NCBI RefSeq assembly: GCF_000378625.1 | Contig: NZ_KB905165.1 | Span: 248,001 to 312,000, forward strand | DNA length: 64,000 nt | Direction: 5' to 3' | Source: Colwellia piezophila ATCC BAA-637 | Lineage (GTDB): Bacteria; Pseudomonadota; Gammaproteobacteria; Enterobacterales; Alteromonadaceae | Part shown: one piece after another, positions 56,362 to 64,000 of the stretch | Position numbering within the stretch: the stretch's first letter is position 1 | How the letters are laid out: every line of letters begins with the position of its first letter | Made by a program: the position numbers and the translations under genes | Notes under the pieces: generated by a model | The model's input: the letters and a program-made list of their open reading frames with translations, nothing else | Database searches by the model: none | What the model was told of the DNA's origin: nothing

Positions 56362-59300
56362 TTGAAGTCTATCTGTTGTCTAGTTACTAAAGTTCGTGCA
56401 GTTATATTTTTTATATTTATAACGTCGCTCAGTGCCAATGTGCAGTCGCAGGAACTCGATAAGAGCCATCATTTCACGATTAAGAGCAAGCTGGCTGTCA
56501 AGTCGCTCATTGAATTGTCTGTTCAATCTGGTTATTTATTCCTGATCCCTTACGACGTGCTCGAAGGGGTATCTACAACTAAAATATCTGGCCAATATAC
56601 TGTATCGCAAGCACTTGAATTGATGTTTAAGGATAGTACCATCACCGTCGATATCGACGAACATGGTGATATAGTTGCTGTTAAAAGAGCTTCAGCCCCT
56701 CTTGAAACCCCTGACATTGAAATTGTTAAAATAACTGGTATTCGATCCAGTTGGGATACCAGCCAAATCAATAAATACAGTGCTAATACCATTACCGAAA
56801 GTGTTGTTGCACAAGACACCGGAAAATTTCCAGATGATAACCTCGCCAGTACGCTTAAAAGAGTCTCGGGTATCACAGCAGGTACAAGTCATGGGGCAGC
56901 TAAAAATATTGCGGTACGAGGTTTTGGCTCGCAATTTAATCTAGTCTTGATGAATGGTCGCAAATTGGCCAGCAGCACGATCACTAGAGGTTTCGATTTT
57001 CAGTCGATACCCAGTGAACTGGTGTCTGAAGCCACCATATATAAAACCTCACTGGCAAACTTACCAGAGGGCGGCATTAGTTCCACTATAAATCTTGAAA
57101 CACAAAAACCGTTAAAAGCACTCAACTCTGCAAACATAGTAAAATTAAATTTAAACTATGAAGATTCTACCAAAAAACCAGGACTTGGCGTTTTTATTAG
57201 TATCAACGAAAGCTTTCTTCAAGATAAGGTCGGTATGTCACTTGCCATCTCACACCAAGAGCGAGATTTTTATACTGACTCTGCTACGGCTGGCAGTTGG
57301 CATCCAATAACCGTATCAGAAGAGCAAACGAGTGATTTTTTTAAAGATGCTAAAGGCAATGGTGCAGGAAATTATTGGCGGCCATCAAAAAATAACAATA
57401 GCAGGTCTTGGCAGCAGCGCTCAAGCACAGGTATTGTTAGTGCTTTACAGTACGCTGACGACAATATAAAAGTTACCTTTGATACTTTACATTCTAACTT
57501 TTCTACCGACTCAAAATCAATTTCAGCCGCTTATTTTCTTGATCCTACTACTATCCATAATGCTGAAGTTGGCGAAAATAACGTTATTGAAAGCCTTGAT
57601 TATGTTAGATTTCCGGAAATGGTTAATCACACCACGCAGCGTCATCTTAATATGCAAATGTATGGCTTAAATATTGAGTGGGAATTAAATAATAACTTGT
57701 TTAGCCATTGGGATGTTTCTTATTCTAGTTCTAAAAATAAACCTAGCGATAAAACTAGTACAGTCGTGATTCGGGGGCCTGAATCAACCATGCGTATAGA
57801 TCATGCCGATAATACCGTGTTACCAGTAGCTAGCATATTGTCTAGTCAAACAGATGACGGTGCTACATTTCAGTATTCATCGTTGGATGAATATAAAAGT
57901 TGGTTTGTTGGACGTAGTGGCGATCAACTTATCGAAGATATCACAGCGTTTACTTTTGAATTAAATTGGTATCCAGACTTGCCGCTGTTGACCCGAGTTC
58001 AAGTGGGTAGTGCGTACAGCCTAAATAATTTTGATAATATCCATCGAGTCAATGAAGATATATTTTTTTATGGCGGTGGCAACTATGTTGATATACCAAG
58101 CAATTTTTTATCATTATTGGATGTCTCTGACTTATTCCCAAACACAAACCACTCAGCTTTTAATACTTGGGCAGATTTTGATGCTGAAGAAGTGATCCAA
58201 TATTTAGAGTCGGATGAAGCCTTGTTGGCAAGAGATAAAACAATAGGTGCGGAACCAGGCACTTCAAAATCTCAATTTCCAAATTCTGCAATGAATAGTG
58301 TTATATCGCCAGATAAAACATTCCACGTTAAAGAGCACAATTTTGCTGGATATTTAAGTGTGTTGTTTGAAACAGAAATCGCTAATATGCCTTTTATCAC
58401 CAACCTCGGTGTCAGACTATCAAAAACTAATATAGAGCTAAATGGTCATCAAGCTAACTTAAGCGATCTCATTTTACATCCTGATGTCAACAATAGGTTG
58501 ATTGCTTTTTATGATGAACCCACCGCAGTTAATAGTAAAAAAGATTACTTTTATGTTTTACCAAACCTTAACCTTAGACTAAATATCACAGACGCATTGG
58601 TCACCCGCTTTGCTGTTTCTAAAACCTTGACCAGACCTAACTTCTCAAGTCTTGGTCCGGCTTATAGTTATACAGGAACAATATATCATTCTGCGATGAA
58701 TGTTAGAAAAGCTAACACTGAGTTAGAGCCTTATATTTCAACTAACTATGATTTCGCCTTGGAATGGTATGACGAAAAGGCTGGTTATTTATCTATTGGC
58801 CTTTTTCGTAAAAACCTTGACGGTTTTATTGTTACGTCTACCGAGCGTGAAGGCATAACTATAGAAAACTCAAGTAATCTTACCACCGAGAATATCCAAG
58901 GTAATACAGCCTACTTCAACGTTAATCAAGATAATAATCTTACCAAAACAAATGTTCAGGGTATCGAACTTTCATTTCAGCACAGCTTTAGATATTTACC
59001 GAGTATATTGGCAAATTTTGGCGTAAGAATGAATGGCACCTGGGTAGATATAGAAGATGAATTTCAACAGGACAACTTTAGCAATGCCATAACCTTACCC
59101 GGGCTAAGTGATTCAAAAAATATAATTTTATACTATGAAGACTCTGTTTTTGAAGCGAGATTGGCTTATAGTAGTAGAGATGAATACTTCTCTCAGTATT
59201 CAACAAGCGAAAGCTTAGAGCCTGAATTTGTTGAAAAATACAAGCAATTGGATTTTCGTATGAGTTATTACCTAAATAAGAACACACAAGTGTTCATTGA

Positions 59301-59415
59301 TGGTATTAACCTTACAGGTGAAGTGGTTAAAGTTAGAGGCCGCTATGAAAATCAGTTTCTACATTACCAGGATGCTGGTCGCAGATTTAGCCTTGGCATC
59401 AGGACTAAATTTTAG
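56362..59415 (+). CDS. TonB-dependent receptor with STN domain
   Basis: This is an outer-membrane importer of about 1017 residues. TTG 56362 is the likelier start (AAGGGG 8 bp before); GTG 56356 is too close to it. The signal peptide is about 1-32. The STN domain, about 40-95 (FTIKSKLAVKSLIELSVQSGYLFLI...), is the type that contacts an anti-sigma partner in FecA-like receptors. The plug, about 125-250, has NLASTLKRVSGITAGTSHG...IAVRGFGSQFNLVLMNGR. The rest is the beta-barrel, ending in aromatic residues and F. The layout fits the large carbohydrate-type receptors of Alteromonadales. No fecI/fecR pair is adjacent. It neighbours xylose genes and sulfatases, which suggests oligosaccharide uptake. 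Confidence 0.9.
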   Translation: MKSICCLVTKVRAVIFFIFITSLSANVQSQELDKSHHFTIKSKLAVKSLIELSVQSGYLFLIPYDVLEGVSTTKISGQYTVSQALELMFKDSTITVDIDEHGDIVAVKRASAPLETPDIEIVKITGIRSSWDTSQINKYSANTITESVVAQDTGKFPDDNLASTLKRVSGITAGTSHGAAKNIAVRGFGSQFNLVLMNGRKLASSTITRGFDFQSIPSELVSEATIYKTSLANLPEGGISSTINLETQKPLKALNSANIVKLNLNYEDSTKKPGLGVFISINESFLQDKVGMSLAISHQERDFYTDSATAGSWHPITVSEEQTSDFFKDAKGNGAGNYWRPSKNNNSRSWQQRSSTGIVSALQYADDNIKVTFDTLHSNFSTDSKSISAAYFLDPTTIHNAEVGENNVIESLDYVRFPEMVNHTTQRHLNMQMYGLNIEWELNNNLFSHWDVSYSSSKNKPSDKTSTVVIRGPESTMRIDHADNTVLPVASILSSQTDDGATFQYSSLDEYKSWFVGRSGDQLIEDITAFTFELNWYPDLPLLTRVQVGSAYSLNNFDNIHRVNEDIFFYGGGNYVDIPSNFLSLLDVSDLFPNTNHSAFNTWADFDAEEVIQYLESDEALLARDKTIGAEPGTSKSQFPNSAMNSVISPDKTFHVKEHNFAGYLSVLFETEIANMPFITNLGVRLSKTNIELNGHQANLSDLILHPDVNNRLIAFYDEPTAVNSKKDYFYVLPNLNLRLNITDALVTRFAVSKTLTRPNFSSLGPAYSYTGTIYHSAMNVRKANTELEPYISTNYDFALEWYDEKAGYLSIGLFRKNLDGFIVTSTEREGITIENSSNLTTENIQGNTAYFNVNQDNNLTKTNVQGIELSFQHSFRYLPSILANFGVRMNGTWVDIEDEFQQDNFSNAITLPGLSDSKNIILYYEDSVFEARLAYSSRDEYFSQYSTSESLEPEFVEKYKQLDFRMSYYLNKNTQVFIDGINLTGEVVKVRGRYENQFLHYQDAGRRFSLGIRTKF

Positions 59416-59500
59416 TTGCTATGAACGAGGTTATCCCCAAAAAATTAATCGCCACAACAAGATGAAAACTGTCAGCTGCCATAAACCATTATATGGCCTA

Positions 59501-59556
59501 GCTACTTTAAGGCTGCCAAAACAAGGCGTTGAATGTAACTTAAAGTAGCAGGACAC
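59501..59556. terminator. Inverted repeat between convergent receptor and sulfatase genes
   Basis: GCTACTTTAAG (59501-59511) and CTTAAAGTAGC (59539-59549) are perfect 11-bp arms with a 27-nt loop, followed after a few bases by TTTTTTT. It may terminate the receptor transcript, although the loop is long. Confidence 0.45.
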
Positions 59557-59566
59557 TATTTTTTTA

Positions 59567-61138
59567 CTAATACGCTTTCTTTCTATTTTGACCTTTAAAG
59601 TCGAAGTTCCAGCTGTTCATATATGACTCCGTACGTGACTCGTCCATTAATTTAAGTGCTTTTTTAACTAACTCAGGATTTTTGCTGGCTAGGTTAGTGG
59701 TTTCACTTGGATCATTCGTTAAGTCAAATAACTCAATTTCAGCGCCATCTTCTGACGTACCATTATAATAACGGATCACTTTCCAGTCTGAGCCATTAAC
59801 ATTGTTCATGCGTACTGCTTGTGTGTGACCACCGGTGCTGCGATGAAATTCCCAATATAAGCTGCTATGTTTTTGTTGTTGGCCATTACCAGTTAATGCC
59901 GGTAAAAAAGAAATGCCGTCAGTTGTTTTTGGTGCTTCAACGTTGGCAATATCTGCTAACGTTGGCATTACATCCCAAAATGCTGAAACATGGTCGTTTT
60001 TAGTGCCTGCTTTTATCTTACCCGGCCAGCGAGCAACCATAGGCATGAGGATACCACCGTCATAGAAATCACGTTTTATGCCACGTAAATGTGCGGTAGC
60101 GTTAAAGAATTCAAGATCAGCACCACCTTCAGGGCTAGGACCGTTGTCACTGGTGAAAATAATCAGGGTATTGTCATCAATGCCTAAATCTTTTAATTGC
60201 TGAATTAAACGTCCTACGCCTTCATCAATGTGAGAAATCATCGCAGCACGTGTAGCACGTGGTTTAAATGACGGCACATAATTGAAAAAAGTCTCACCGG
60301 TATACGGCTCTTCTTCAAAGTTATATTTGGCAATTTCTTCATCAGGTGCTTGTAAAGCTGCATGTGGCGCAGCATAGGCTAAATATAAGAAAAACGGATT
60401 GTTTTTATTTTTCGCTACATAATCAAGCGCTTCTTCAGTTAAACGTTCTTGGGCAAAATCGGTGCGTTTAAATTGCTCATAAACTGACTCGTCATATTTA
60501 TCTGCACCTTCTGGAAATCCAGGATGCGGGTGTAGCCATTCATTATCAAGCGGGAACTTTTCTTCATTTTGCCAAAGGTGGGTAGGGTAGTGGTTATGTG
60601 CTTGTTTTTGATCTAAATAACCAAAAAAATAATCAAAACCTTGCTTGGTTGGTACACCAATAGAGCCTGGACCACCTAAGCCCCATTTACCGATTAATGC
60701 CGTGGCGTAACCGGCGTCTTTCATCACATCAGCAATTGAGATTGTTCTACCGTCTAATGGTTCCTGACCTCCTTCTTCGCTGTCTAAGTAGCCGCCCATT
60801 TCATAGTTACCACGGATTTGACCATGGCCAGAATGTTGTCCTGTCATTAGTGCCGCACGAGAAGGTGCGCATACAGTATTACCCGCGTAGTGTTGAGTAA
60901 ACACCATACCTTCGTCAGCCATGATCTGTAAGTTAGGGGTACGGGTTTTTTGTTGACCGAAAGGTTCTATATCGCCATAACCCATATCATCAACCAGAAT
61001 ATAAATAACATTGGGTTTGTCGGTGTTTACCGAGCTGGCCTTTGTTACCGGCGTAGTTGTACTTGAAGTAGGATTACAGCCGCCAAGCGCCAGGGAAGCG
61101 GCGATGACAGACAAAGAAAATACATTTCTAAAATTCAT
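59567..61138 (-). CDS. Sulfatase lipoprotein (family S1)
   Basis: This is a 523-residue formylglycine-dependent sulfatase. The lipobox LALGGC puts it in the envelope as a lipoprotein. The catalytic signature is NTVCAPSRAALMTGQHSG, whose Cys is converted to formylglycine. Metal and substrate residues are in LVDDMGYGDIEPFG (Asp pair), GKWGLGG and IIFTSDNGPSPEGG. The C-terminal NDPSETTNLASKNPEL is common in arylsulfatase A-like enzymes. It is convergent with the TonB receptor and likely removes sulfate from a polysaccharide fragment. It is induced with neighbouring genes only by inference. Confidence 0.93.
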   Translation of the reverse strand: MNFRNVFSLSVIAASLALGGCNPTSSTTTPVTKASSVNTDKPNVIYILVDDMGYGDIEPFGQQKTRTPNLQIMADEGMVFTQHYAGNTVCAPSRAALMTGQHSGHGQIRGNYEMGGYLDSEEGGQEPLDGRTISIADVMKDAGYATALIGKWGLGGPGSIGVPTKQGFDYFFGYLDQKQAHNHYPTHLWQNEEKFPLDNEWLHPHPGFPEGADKYDESVYEQFKRTDFAQERLTEEALDYVAKNKNNPFFLYLAYAAPHAALQAPDEEIAKYNFEEEPYTGETFFNYVPSFKPRATRAAMISHIDEGVGRLIQQLKDLGIDDNTLIIFTSDNGPSPEGGADLEFFNATAHLRGIKRDFYDGGILMPMVARWPGKIKAGTKNDHVSAFWDVMPTLADIANVEAPKTTDGISFLPALTGNGQQQKHSSLYWEFHRSTGGHTQAVRMNNVNGSDWKVIRYYNGTSEDGAEIELFDLTNDPSETTNLASKNPELVKKALKLMDESRTESYMNSWNFDFKGQNRKKAY

Positions 61139-61482
61139 AAATTGACCTTAATTTGTTTCTTTTCTATTTCATAAAATACATATCAAGTCGTTATATCGAC
61201 TGTTAAAGGCAGGAAAAATATTTCATGCATATATACAACCAGATCCCCACCAATATCGTTAGTGAGTTAGGACTAGAAAGTGCTATTGATAAGTGATTTA
61301 CTACTTATAAATTTTTTTTACCTATCATATAGACTGATAGAAAAATTAAAAACCCTATGTTTATATTGATTTATTATTAGCGGGTAATAAAACGTTGGTC
61401 AGTGCGCTGACTTTTTTAGATCAGAGGGGGCAATGAACAATTGTCCATGGCTATTTTAAGAACCTGGTTTAAATGGCTAGTT
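61139..61482. other. Intergenic region upstream of the sulfatase
   Basis: This 344-bp AT-rich stretch carries the minus-strand sulfatase promoter region. No gene, repeat or palindrome of note is seen. Confidence 0.45.
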
Positions 61483-62052
61483 TTACTTATCTAAATTTAT
61501 GATACGTACTAATGAAATGGGCAACTTATCAGATTCAATGTAAAAGTCATTAAGCATATTTTTACCGTTGAAAGTCACATTTTCCAAAATAAAGCTAACA
61601 GTTTTTATCTTGTTATCACCTACAGTTTTAATATGTTGCCAAGTTTTATTGCCATTAGTTTTGCCACTAGATATTGCTAGTTCGCTAACTTTACTATCAA
61701 GGTAAGATACTTTTATCATCACGCGATTGATAGTTTTTCCAGGGGCAATAAACCTATCATCAATAGCAAAACCTATTTTGTCTGCTGTTTTTGCTAAATA
61801 ACTAAAATGTTTATCTTTAGCCATGGTCCACATTGCTATTGGATGTTGCACCTTAAAAGCCGGTTGGGTTTTTATCTGGTCATCATCACGTTGGTATAGC
61901 CAACGTTCCATGTTTTTCACCGACTTAGATTTACTCTTACCTTGCTTTAAATCAGCTTCATTAAGAAAGGCCCAAGCCTCGTTGGTATGGTTTACATCTT
62001 TACCCATATTAACGGCTGTCCAGGCGGTAAGAACGGCTCGTTTAAGTGGCAC
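61483..62052 (-). CDS. C-terminal fragment of an unidentified envelope protein (truncated)
   Basis: The product is 189 residues from a GTG at 62052; the frame is closed six codons further up by TGA at 62068-62070. It begins in mid-domain (RAVLTAWTAVNMGKDVNHTNEAWAF) and has no signal peptide. A beta-rich end follows (GKTINRVMIKVSYLDSKVSELAISS...VTFNGKNMLNDFYIESDKLPISLVRIINLDK). This looks like the carbohydrate-binding tail of an extracellular enzyme. The front is missing and its edge coincides with an oppositely oriented gene fragment, so it is probably not functional. Confidence 0.5.
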   Translation of the reverse strand: MPLKRAVLTAWTAVNMGKDVNHTNEAWAFLNEADLKQGKSKSKSVKNMERWLYQRDDDQIKTQPAFKVQHPIAMWTMAKDKHFSYLAKTADKIGFAIDDRFIAPGKTINRVMIKVSYLDSKVSELAISSGKTNGNKTWQHIKTVGDNKIKTVSFILENVTFNGKNMLNDFYIESDKLPISLVRIINLDK

Positions 62053-62151
62053 ACACCCAATATAAGATCAAAACAAGTGAAAATTAGAATTACCTTCAGT
62101 GATGGCAAAATTTATGATGAGAGTGATGGTTTCTTTTCTATAAGTGGGTAA
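62029..62151 (+). pseudogene. C-terminal fragment with Kre9/KNH-like motif
   Basis: The plus strand reads KNGSFKWHTPNIRSKQVK, then IRITFSDGKIYDESDGFFSI and SG before TAA at 62149. The G.Y.W.VP...VKIR.....YDESDGFFSI pattern is the end of Kre9/KNH-like (Ser-Thr-rich) domains found at the C-termini of secreted bacterial proteins. Nothing recognisable precedes it. It overlaps the start of the opposing minus-strand fragment, which marks a rearrangement joint. Confidence 0.55.
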
Positions 62152-62241
62152 CCTGTCGGCTAAAAAAACAATATTTAAAGTTAAGTAATTAACATGAAGT
62201 GGTACGAGTATAGATGCTTTACTTTCTCTCTATGTGAGTAA

Positions 62242-62538
62242 TTAAGTCGTAATGTGTTTAGATGGTTCCATTGATTGGTGTAACACATCAATAATATCTA
62301 TATGGGTATGATGCACTCGATAGTAAATGGTGTGTGAGCCTACAAAGTTGCTGTAATACCCAACGTTCAAGTCTTCTCTTATTATTCCGCGAGATGGAGT
62401 TTCGGCTAGTTCATGAAATCGTTTACGAATGCTCTGGAGGTAAGCTTTCGTTCTTTTGGCACCAAAGTTTTTAATTGAATACGACCGAATACTTCTTAAG
62501 CTATTTTGCGCTTCAGGCGATAAAATAAATTGTGCCAT
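62242..62538 (-). CDS. parE: ParE-family toxin
   Basis: The 98-residue RelE/ParE-fold protein has the front FILSPEAQNSLRSIRSYSIKNFG and the middle YLQSIRKRFHELAETPSRGI. It continues YYSNFVGSHTIYYRVHHTHIDIIDVLHQSM, where the late Arg/Val/Leu-His strand is typical of ParE. ParE toxins of this type poison DNA gyrase. The start shares one base with the end of the antitoxin stop, so translation is coupled. Confidence 0.92.
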   Translation of the reverse strand: MAQFILSPEAQNSLRSIRSYSIKNFGAKRTKAYLQSIRKRFHELAETPSRGIIREDLNVGYYSNFVGSHTIYYRVHHTHIDIIDVLHQSMEPSKHITT

Positions 62539-62774
62539 TATCCGATAAGTTCTTGCATAAACCTGTCACCATCAACACCTTCCCCTCGATCAAGCTGTGC
62601 TTCACCAACTGAAAGTTTTTGTCTTAATAAGTCTAATTTTGTTTCATGCTCTTCTAGAAGACGAAGACCTGCTCTCACAGCTTCACTCGTTGATTCAAAC
62701 CTACCTTGTTGAATTTTATTTTCAACAAACCCTCCAAAATGATCTCCTAATGTGACACTGGTATTTCTTTGCAT
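62538..62774 (-). CDS. parD: ParD-family antitoxin
   Basis: The 78-residue ribbon-helix-helix antitoxin of the ParD/CC2985 type has TSVTLGDHFGGFVENKIQQGRFESTSEAVRAGLRLLEEHE, the DNA-binding dimer, followed by a toxin-wrapping helix. It lies upstream of parE with a 1-base overlap and behind a perfect palindrome. RBS AGAGAGG. Confidence 0.93.
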   Translation of the reverse strand: MQRNTSVTLGDHFGGFVENKIQQGRFESTSEAVRAGLRLLEEHETKLDLLRQKLSVGEAQLDRGEGVDGDRFMQELIG

Positions 62775-62787
62775 AAATCACCTCTCT

Positions 62788-62812
62788 TGTTGTATTACAT
62801 TCTAATACAACA
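62788..62812. promoter_or_regulatory. Operator palindrome before parD
   Basis: TGTTGTATTA and TAATACAACA are perfect 10-bp arms around a 5-bp spacer, 14 bp upstream of the parD start. ParD antitoxins repress their own operon through such sites. Confidence 0.75.
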
Positions 62813-62835
62813 TAAAAGTATGTCAATGCTTTGAC

Positions 62836-62943
62836 CTATTCATTAGCATTATCTGTGATTTCTTTGATAACTCTTTGTACAGTGCCAGTGCCTAGACCGA
62901 GGGTTTTGGCAATTTTAAACATTCCCATTGGTGGTTTGATACT
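62836..62943 (-). pseudogene. C-terminal fragment of a serine recombinase/resolvase
   Basis: The minus strand reads MGMFKIAKTLGLGTGTVQRV followed by IKEITDNANE and a stop. This is the helix-turn-helix tail of Tn3-type resolvases (GI.KIA..LGVGT.TVQRV). The catalytic N-terminal domain is absent and a stop lies just upstream. It is a relic of a transposon or invertase. Confidence 0.7.
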
Positions 62944-63071
62944 TTAGCTCGTCCAAGTTTTACACCCTTATCCCTTTTGTAATATTTTAATATTTATGTA
63001 CCAAACTTTGTCGCCATGGTTACTAACATAGTTAGCATGAAATAGTAGCGAAAATATATTAACATCAATTG

Positions 63072-64000
63072 CTAAAGTGACTGGTAAAGTCCAGCTTCTT
63101 TTATTTGTATATCGCCATCTATATAGCGGTGTTTTCCTGCCAGTTGAATACTTATAGCCTGTAACTGTTTAAATGATTTGAGTAAGTAATCTGTATGTAG
63201 TTTTTCTAATGGTACACCAAAATCAAATCTGACTTCTTGCCAGTCGGTCGTTGCTTCAACAAAAACTTTCACTGCCCGTGTTTCATAACCATCAACAGTA
63301 ATCGAGGTATTGATTTGTATAGGGCCATCTGGAAACGCTTTTGTTTGGTCAAATTTAATTTTCATGGTAAACGCAGACTGGGTAAATTGTGCTAAATTCA
63401 GTGGAAAGGTTAATTTAGCTGCACCGCTTTTGTTAGGCAAATAAGCACGTATCGCTTGCTGATTGTCTTTAATATCACAATTTTTACAAGTCACTTTTTT
63501 ATAGTCTGGCGAGGTAAATGAGTAGAGTGCTTTACCCAAAGTAACCGGCACGGATATTAAGAGATGATCCTTTTTAGGTAACAGCGCTTTATGCTGTGCA
63601 ATTACCGACTTATATTCAGCAGCAGCACTTAAATTTGACCACTCTTTCGAGTCTTTATTATGATCATAAAGCTCTTCGGTGCCATCTTCCCAGCGGATAT
63701 AACGGTATTGGTCACTGCGAACGGAATGATTTTTATAGCCCATGGTAGTTAAAATCGGCTCATGCCATTCTTGATCTGGTTTACTGAACAGTGGCGCGAA
63801 ACTCTTGCCATCGATATCTTTTTTCTCAGGTAAACCCGCAAGCTCAACTAAGGTTGGATATAAATCTTGTAAGCTCACCAAGGCATCTGTTTTTACATTT
63901 TTGGCAATGGCGTTAGGTACTTTTATCAGTAGCGGTACACGCGCCGACTCTTCCCATAACTTAGTTTTACCAAACTGTAATTTTTCGCCAAGATACCAGC
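63072..64000 (-). CDS. Sulfatase with C-terminal accessory domain (partial, start beyond window)
   Basis: The frame is open to the right edge of the window, so the gene start lies outside. The visible part starts inside the sulfatase fold: WYLGEKLQFGKTKLWEESARVPLLIKVPN, then LVSLQDLYPTLVELAGLPEKKDIDGKSFAPL and RSDQYRYIRWEDGTEELYDHNKDSKEWSNL. That sequence is typical of the choline-sulfatase / iduronate-2-sulfatase-like S1 families. From about 63520 downwards a separate beta-rich domain follows with two Cys (TCKNCDI), ending in IQLAGKHRYIDGDIQIKEAGLYQSL. It looks like a carbohydrate-binding or spacer domain. It supports a sulfated-polysaccharide locus to the right. Confidence 0.85.
   Translation of the reverse strand, partial: WYLGEKLQFGKTKLWEESARVPLLIKVPNAIAKNVKTDALVSLQDLYPTLVELAGLPEKKDIDGKSFAPLFSKPDQEWHEPILTTMGYKNHSVRSDQYRYIRWEDGTEELYDHNKDSKEWSNLSAAAEYKSVIAQHKALLPKKDHLLISVPVTLGKALYSFTSPDYKKVTCKNCDIKDNQQAIRAYLPNKSGAAKLTFPLNLAQFTQSAFTMKIKFDQTKAFPDGPIQINTSITVDGYETRAVKVFVEATTDWQEVRFDFGVPLEKLHTDYLLKSFKQLQAISIQLAGKHRYIDGDIQIKEAGLYQSL

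Overview
The window is AT-rich gammaproteobacterial chromosome. The best fit is a marine member of the Alteromonadales, Colwellia- or Thalassotalea-like. This is inferred from gene order and protein style; there is no rRNA here to prove it. Core gene order follows Escherichia coli in several blocks: yfaE-nrdB-nrdA, ubiG/gyrA, serC-aroA, cmk-rpsA-ihfB, lapA-lapB-pyrF, and tusEBCD-yccA close to tRNA-Ser(UGA).

Layout. (1) 1-4.5 kb: a signalling cluster with the end of an anti-sigma-type ATPase protein, a response regulator, a PAS hybrid histidine kinase, a decayed GGDEF fragment and an HPt protein. (2) 4.5-8.6 kb: class Ia ribonucleotide reductase (nrdA, nrdB) with its ferredoxin, preceded by a well-spaced pair of NrdR boxes. 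(3) 9-20.8 kb: housekeeping genes ubiG, gyrA, serC, aroA, cmk, rpsA, ihfB, lapA, lapB and pyrF. (4) 20.9-31.9 kb: central carbon genes (gapA, gnd, a long second GAPDH), msrB, a lipoprotein, an ATP-grasp ligase, a repeat-rich gap, the Tus sulfur relay, yccA and tag.

(5) 32.0-about 41.4 kb: an accessory region next to tRNA-Ser(UGA). It holds a tyrosine integrase, a DUF4224-like partner, a GIY-YIG-like protein, an XRE regulator, several small unknown genes, a probable oriT, MobC and a MOB relaxase. An IS200/IS605 remnant, an HU gene and a TacA/TacT-type toxin-antitoxin pair follow. It reads as an integrative mobilizable element. I could not find its right attachment site, so the right border is open.

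(6) 41.6-64 kb: carbohydrate use. A PAS-AraC regulator faces an operon of Gfo/Idh oxidoreductase, TIM-barrel isomerase and MFS transporter. Then comes a LacI regulator convergent with a xylB-xylA-tal-tkt-pgi operon, which would take xylose through the pentose phosphate pathway to hexose phosphate. A perfect 22-bp palindrome just upstream of xylB is the likely LacI operator. A TonB-dependent receptor with an STN domain and two sulfatases suggest that the wider locus handles a sulfated, possibly xylose-containing polysaccharide. The last 3 kb is scrambled: opposing gene fragments, a ParDE system and a resolvase remnant.

The best candidates for undescribed biology are the small-gene cargo of the tRNA-Ser element and its relaxase with an in-frame KIND repeat. 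The xylose-to-hexose-phosphate operon is a notable metabolic arrangement. No clearly new multi-gene system can be proven from sequence alone.
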